NCBI GenBank assembly: GCA_028707255.1
Contig: JAQTUQ010000013.1
Span: forward strand, 1 to 45,582
Direction: 5' to 3'
Length of the DNA: 45,582 bases
Source of the DNA: Dehalococcoidales bacterium
GTDB lineage: Bacteria; Chloroflexota; Dehalococcoidia; Dehalococcoidales; UBA5627
Under the pieces are notes generated by a model. It had not been told where the DNA came from, searched no databases, and worked only from the letters and a program-made list of their open reading frames with translations. This document shows, piece after piece, positions 42,176 to 45,582 of this stretch. The position numbers were made by a program, and so were the translations under genes. How positions within the stretch are numbered: the first letter of the stretch is position 1; every line of letters starts with the position of its first letter.

Positions 42176-43231
42176 TTAAGACTGTATTTTACATTTGTAC
42201 TTTTTGAAACCAGAGATAATAAAAATAATCCCGGCGGCAAAGAGCGGCAAGGTGACAAATAGTAAAGTATAACCTATGTCCAAGCCGATTACGCGCGAAA
42301 CCATCCCGATAACGAACATCTCTCTTAAAATAAAAACAACCAGGCTTAAAATGATGAGAAAGATACCTCCGATAACCGGCCATTTACGAGCAAGCCAGAG
42401 CCCGATAAACGGCAGCGGAATAAGATATAGCATAAACCCGTATCTACCCACCCAATCAAGCTGGAAAAGAGCTATTACGGTTAAAAAACCCACGGCGCCG
42501 ATCAGCCCAAGAAATAAGCCTTCCCTGAAACCATCGTTTGTTCTTAAAAATGAGACTTTTGTATTATCAGGTTGATGATTGTTTTCCTGCTCTGCCGATT
42601 CGTTTGTTCTTTTACCGCGTATTTTCCCGATGGTCACACTGACAATCCAGCGCCAGTTTATAATCAAATGGATTAGTAAAATTGCAGCCATTGCTACACT
42701 TACCCAGGCATGCAAATCCTGCCATTCATTTCTTTGCAACCCCCAGAATACCCGTCCAATATCATTTTTCATATTAACGAAATCACCGACACCCCTGGGT
42801 AAAATCAGCCAAAGAACAAAACCCGACAGTACCTCGAAACAAGTCATAACAACAAGCATAAAGTTGACGGTGTAGAGTTCCAAAATTGCTTTCTGACGTG
42901 TTAGTATCTTTTCCGTTACCCTTTTCATGGTTTTAACAATCCATTTCCAGTGCAAAACGATGTGGATTAGAATTATGCCGATTGCTATAACTGCAATCCA
43001 TGAGTGCAGTTCCACCCATATATATCTCGGCAGATCGAAAGCCGTCCAGGCATTGCCTGTCGGTCCGAGGCCGGTTTTGAATGTTTTATGGCAATAATCA
43101 GAAATTCTTGAACCCATCCCCATAGGCAAAATGAACCACAGTATGAAGCCGGAGACGTTTATTGCTATAAAAGCATATGTCATCAGAAAATCGACGGCGT
43201 AGTTATAGTATTTTTTAGGAAGGAATTTCAT
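42176..43231 (-). CDS. Tandem DUF4405-type membrane cytochrome b-like protein
   Basis: A 351-residue membrane protein made of two repeats of a four-helix DUF4405-like unit, then a C-terminal hydrophobic domain. Repeat 1 has VELHSW (H76) and LIHIVLHW (H90, H94); repeat 2 has DLHAW (H174) and LIHLIINW (H188, N192). The His in LH-x-W and H-x3-HW are the expected heme ligands. In repeat 2 the last His is Asn, whereas the paralogue at 44721 keeps it. Each repeat begins with the SGF.LW.ILP.G.G segment. The C-terminal four helices (about 235-345) are shared with the paralogue. AAGAGGAG precedes the ATG. I infer electron transfer in the membrane. Confidence 0.8.
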   Translation of the reverse strand: MKFLPKKYYNYAVDFLMTYAFIAINVSGFILWFILPMGMGSRISDYCHKTFKTGLGPTGNAWTAFDLPRYIWVELHSWIAVIAIGIILIHIVLHWKWIVKTMKRVTEKILTRQKAILELYTVNFMLVVMTCFEVLSGFVLWLILPRGVGDFVNMKNDIGRVFWGLQRNEWQDLHAWVSVAMAAILLIHLIINWRWIVSVTIGKIRGKRTNESAEQENNHQPDNTKVSFLRTNDGFREGLFLGLIGAVGFLTVIALFQLDWVGRYGFMLYLIPLPFIGLWLARKWPVIGGIFLIILSLVVFILREMFVIGMVSRVIGLDIGYTLLFVTLPLFAAGIIFIISGFKKYKCKIQS

Positions 43232-43258
43232 ACGCTCCTCTTAAATGTGATGACAATA

Positions 43259-43603
43259 TCAATCTCCATAACAAATCCCTGTATCTGGTGAGGGACCCGG
43301 AGGCCATTTGATATCCGGCAACGAGGCTCCCAACACGCTTAAAACTATGATACACACACATATAAACATTCCTGTGATTCCCAGAAAACGGTTAACACCT
43401 TTAATACTACCTAAAAGACACAGAACAAAACCGCAGAGCGCCATCATAATATTTATCCAGTGGAACCAATCAAGTACCGGGAGTTGTAAGGACCACTTGT
43501 CAATGGTATTCAAACGGAAAATTTCAACAATATATAAAGAAATATAAAAAATTATAAATCCGATTCCGGTGAATACCCCTATTATGAATCCTGAAATACT
43601 CAT
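43259..43603 (-). CDS. Small membrane protein (three helices)
   Basis: A 114-residue integral membrane protein with three helices (about 4-26, 50-66, 73-95) and a short Pro-rich tail (DIKWPPGPSPDTGICYGD) with one Cys. It has no family that I recognise. It lies 27 bases before the cytochrome-like gene at 42176 on the same strand, so it is probably co-transcribed and may be a partner subunit. The ribosome binding site is GGAGCG. Confidence 0.7.
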   Translation of the reverse strand: MSISGFIIGVFTGIGFIIFYISLYIVEIFRLNTIDKWSLQLPVLDWFHWINIMMALCGFVLCLLGSIKGVNRFLGITGMFICVCIIVLSVLGASLPDIKWPPGPSPDTGICYGD

Positions 43604-43693
43604 CTCAAAGAGCGCTCCGTTTTATGTAATTATCATTGGTTAATATCGACTGAATCTAAAAACTTAATATAAACAAATTCCGGCTAACAGTAT

Positions 43694-44701
43694 TTATTCT
43701 ATTAAATCTGCGACGTTTAAAACGCAGGTTACCACCTTATCGCCTTGCTGCGGTTTAAACTTGAACTGAAATTGACGAACAGTACCCGGTTCGATATCCC
43801 TCAAGATGACAGTTTTAGTCCCGATATTTTCATTATCGCGGTCAAAAAAAGTAGCAAAAAGAACGGTATCGATTCTGTTATCGCTTATGTTCTTGACGGC
43901 GCCGGAAATTTCTTCTTCACTATTCTCATTCGTTGCTATTTTCTTCCAACGCAATTGTACTTTTTCGACATCTGTCGTTGTTATTCGCTTTATTTTAACA
44001 TCATAGCTTTTAACGACTTCCGCCTCTTCAATATTTGAACTGATATAAATCGACCGGCTGAAGCCCGGTTTAATTTCGAATTCATAGTGTTTAATGGTAG
44101 CTACTACATTTCCCTCTATATCAAAAAATACTGCCTCAAATGCAGCCGTAGCGATTGTTTTTTCAGAACCATTTCTTAAAGCAATCTCAACCCCTGCGGC
44201 GCTTTCCAGTCCACGGTCTTCACAGGCATCCATAAATTTATGTTTTAATACGGTAAGTTTTTCATTACCGTTAACCGCCGGTTCTGGAGCTGTTGCTGTT
44301 TTTAACAATTTAAGTTGGTAGCTTTTAATGCTATTCATATCCGCCAATGAAGAGGAAATACGAATAGTACGGCTATAATTTGGCGGCCAATTGATGACTT
44401 TATAATTTCTGGTATTTAATACAGAGCCATCTGCATCACAGAATATAACTTCAAAATCAGCGCCGCCTATTAGATTATCGGATATATTAGTCGCTTCAAA
44501 CTCAACTCCCGTTACCGCTCCGGGAATTCCCTCTCTTTCTTCATAAAATAAATTATGGTTTTTTATAAGTATCGCATCGCTGCCCGAAGCCGTTGATAAG
44601 ATCATCTGGCTGGTCTCATCATTTTTTTCTTTATTTGCTTCTACTTCTTTTGATAATTCCTTATTAGAAGCTTGTTTATTGTCATATTCTTTGTTAGTCA
44701 A
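43694..44701 (-). CDS. Triple FxLYD-like beta-sandwich repeat protein
   Basis: A soluble protein of about 335 residues without a signal peptide. After a charged, low-complexity N-terminus (Lys/Glu/Asn rich) come three copies of a roughly 95-residue unit, each with a pattern like 'G.v.n.s...i....f.v.f.D.dG.v..t......i.pg.sr.i...s'. Examples are EATNISDNLIGGADFEVIF, ALRNGSEKTIATAAFEAVFF and AVKNISDNRIDTVLFATFF. This is the signature of FxLYD-type domains. I chose the TTG at 44701 because GGGGGTGA stands five bases upstream and the coding then begins beyond the preceding stop. The frame is open to TTG at 44740. It lies between two cytochrome-like genes, so it may bind them on the cytoplasmic side. 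Confidence 0.7.
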   Translation of the reverse strand: MTNKEYDNKQASNKELSKEVEANKEKNDETSQMILSTASGSDAILIKNHNLFYEEREGIPGAVTGVEFEATNISDNLIGGADFEVIFCDADGSVLNTRNYKVINWPPNYSRTIRISSSLADMNSIKSYQLKLLKTATAPEPAVNGNEKLTVLKHKFMDACEDRGLESAAGVEIALRNGSEKTIATAAFEAVFFDIEGNVVATIKHYEFEIKPGFSRSIYISSNIEEAEVVKSYDVKIKRITTTDVEKVQLRWKKIATNENSEEEISGAVKNISDNRIDTVLFATFFDRDNENIGTKTVILRDIEPGTVRQFQFKFKPQQGDKVVTCVLNVADLIE

Positions 44702-44720
44702 GTCAGTCACCCCCACAAAA

Positions 44721-45582
44721 TTATTCTTTATATGTTTCAAATTTTTTTCTGTTTTTCAATCCCGATAGGACATAAAGGCACCCGGAAACAAAGATGGGGA
44801 TAGTCACGCAAACCAGCATATAACCTAACCCGGCATTGAATTTATAATCGTGCATTCCAAGCGGGTTGTTCAAGCTCAGGAATATTGTCGCCACACTCAG
44901 GAGAATCAGTAACCCTCCGCCGATATAAGATTGCTTCCACGCCAACAGCAGAAATACGAAAGGTATGGGAATCAGATATAACATATAATCATATCTGCCG
45001 GCCTGGTCAAGCTGTTGGTAAACAACCATAAAGACCAGGAAAGAAATTGCCCCCACTAAACCGATAAAAAATCCGGCACGTGGCAGATAACTCGGTTCAT
45101 TATCAGTTGTTTCGAACTCTGATTGATATGGCTTTTGTGCGACCGTTGTATTTTCCATTTCTCCATTGTCACGTTTTTCTTTCTTACCAAGAGTCATATT
45201 GAGATTCCAGCGCCAGTGTATAATAAGGTGTATTATAACTATTGCCAACATCAACACAGACGCCCATGCATGAAGGTCAAGCCACTCGTTCCTCTGCAAA
45301 CCCCAAAAAGTACGCCCCATCCCTTGAATCATCGCATTAAAGTCACCCAGCCCTCTCGGCATAACCAACCATAGTACACAGCCGGACAGTGTTTGAAATA
45401 CCATAAATACAAAAAGTAAAAAGACAGTGATGTAGCGTTCCAAAATCATCTTCTGTCTTTTTACGATATAGCTCTTAAACCTCCCCGCGGTCTCTTTAAG
45501 CCATTGCCAGTGAATTACAAGGTGGATTATTACAATGATTGCTGTTATAACCCCTATCCACGAATGCAATTCCACCCACATA
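44721..45582 (-). CDS. Tandem DUF4405-type cytochrome, paralogue (N-terminus beyond window)
   Basis: A paralogue of the protein at 42176, with the same order of segments. These are VELHSW and IHLVIHW, then the second unit with PRGLGDF, GLQRNEWLDLHAW and IIHLIIHW, then a hydrophilic linker and a four-helix C-terminal domain. All four repeat positions that could bind heme are His here, unlike the other copy. The start lies beyond the right window edge; about 70 residues equivalent to the paralogue's N-terminus are missing. It is the first visible gene of the minus-strand group 45582 to 39897. Confidence 0.8.
   Translation of the reverse strand, partial: MWVELHSWIGVITAIIVIIHLVIHWQWLKETAGRFKSYIVKRQKMILERYITVFLLFVFMVFQTLSGCVLWLVMPRGLGDFNAMIQGMGRTFWGLQRNEWLDLHAWASVLMLAIVIIHLIIHWRWNLNMTLGKKEKRDNGEMENTTVAQKPYQSEFETTDNEPSYLPRAGFFIGLVGAISFLVFMVVYQQLDQAGRYDYMLYLIPIPFVFLLLAWKQSYIGGGLLILLSVATIFLSLNNPLGMHDYKFNAGLGYMLVCVTIPIFVSGCLYVLSGLKNRKKFETYKE

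Overview
The window (about 45.6 kb, roughly mid-GC with several AT-rich patches) looks like a chromosomal segment of a strictly anaerobic, hydrogen-using bacterium. The best guess is a Dehalococcoidia-type Chloroflexota. This rests on the gene content: a membrane-bound group 1 [NiFe] uptake hydrogenase with a complete hyp set, an Rnf-type complex, ThyX, an M29 aminopeptidase and GatCA. It also rests on many short fold-back repeats between genes. No rRNA, tRNA, CRISPR array, transposase or phage gene was recognised, so the taxonomic guess is tentative.

Layout. 1-2.7 kb: end of an FtsX-type ABC permease and an AttH/CrtC-like lipoprotein. 2.7-4.2 kb: an AT-rich patch with a small ORF or RNA locus between convergent promoters, two small unknown genes and a zinc-ribbon membrane protein. 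4.2-7.9 kb: thyX, an MFS transporter, a repeat-rich gap and an M29 aminopeptidase. 8.2-12 kb: four overlapping genes for a lysine 2,3-aminomutase-like radical SAM enzyme, two ATP-grasp ligases and a GNAT, probably a small pathway for a beta-amino-acid-containing metabolite. 12-15 kb: a secreted protein, an ECF sigma factor and its zinc-finger membrane anti-sigma factor. 15-18.1 kb: a GT87-like membrane glycosyltransferase, a sugar nucleotidyltransferase, a receiver protein and a frameshifted Trm112-like gene.

18.3-33 kb is the bioenergetic core. The rnfCDGEA genes are followed by a 45-residue stub that resembles only the membrane anchor of RnfB. Next comes a long structured leader and the hydrogenase operon (small subunit, large subunit, cytochrome b, maturation protease, a 59-residue two-helix protein). 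hypF-hypC-hypD-hypE-hypA-hypB follows and supplies the NiFe(CN)2CO site. The hydrogenase should oxidise H2 on the outer face and pass electrons through cytochrome b to the quinone pool. Rnf should couple an internal electron carrier to ion transport.

33.6-36 kb holds gatC, gatA and an AT-rich orphan. 36.5-39.1 kb holds a CruF-like membrane protein facing a CrtI-like oxidoreductase. From 39 kb to the end, all on the minus strand, lie a HAD phosphatase, a B12-type radical SAM protein with a C-terminal PqqD-like domain, two paralogous tandem DUF4405-type cytochromes (one cut by the window end), a small membrane protein and a triple-repeat beta-sandwich protein. This last group is not an assemblage I recognise.

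The strongest candidates for something undescribed are the Rnf cluster with an RnfB stub, the KamA/ATP-grasp/ATP-grasp/GNAT pathway, and the cytochrome/beta-repeat/radical SAM-PqqD locus. Smaller points of interest are the hydrogenase leader RNA, the convergent-promoter small ORF locus, and a repeat family with covarying stems.
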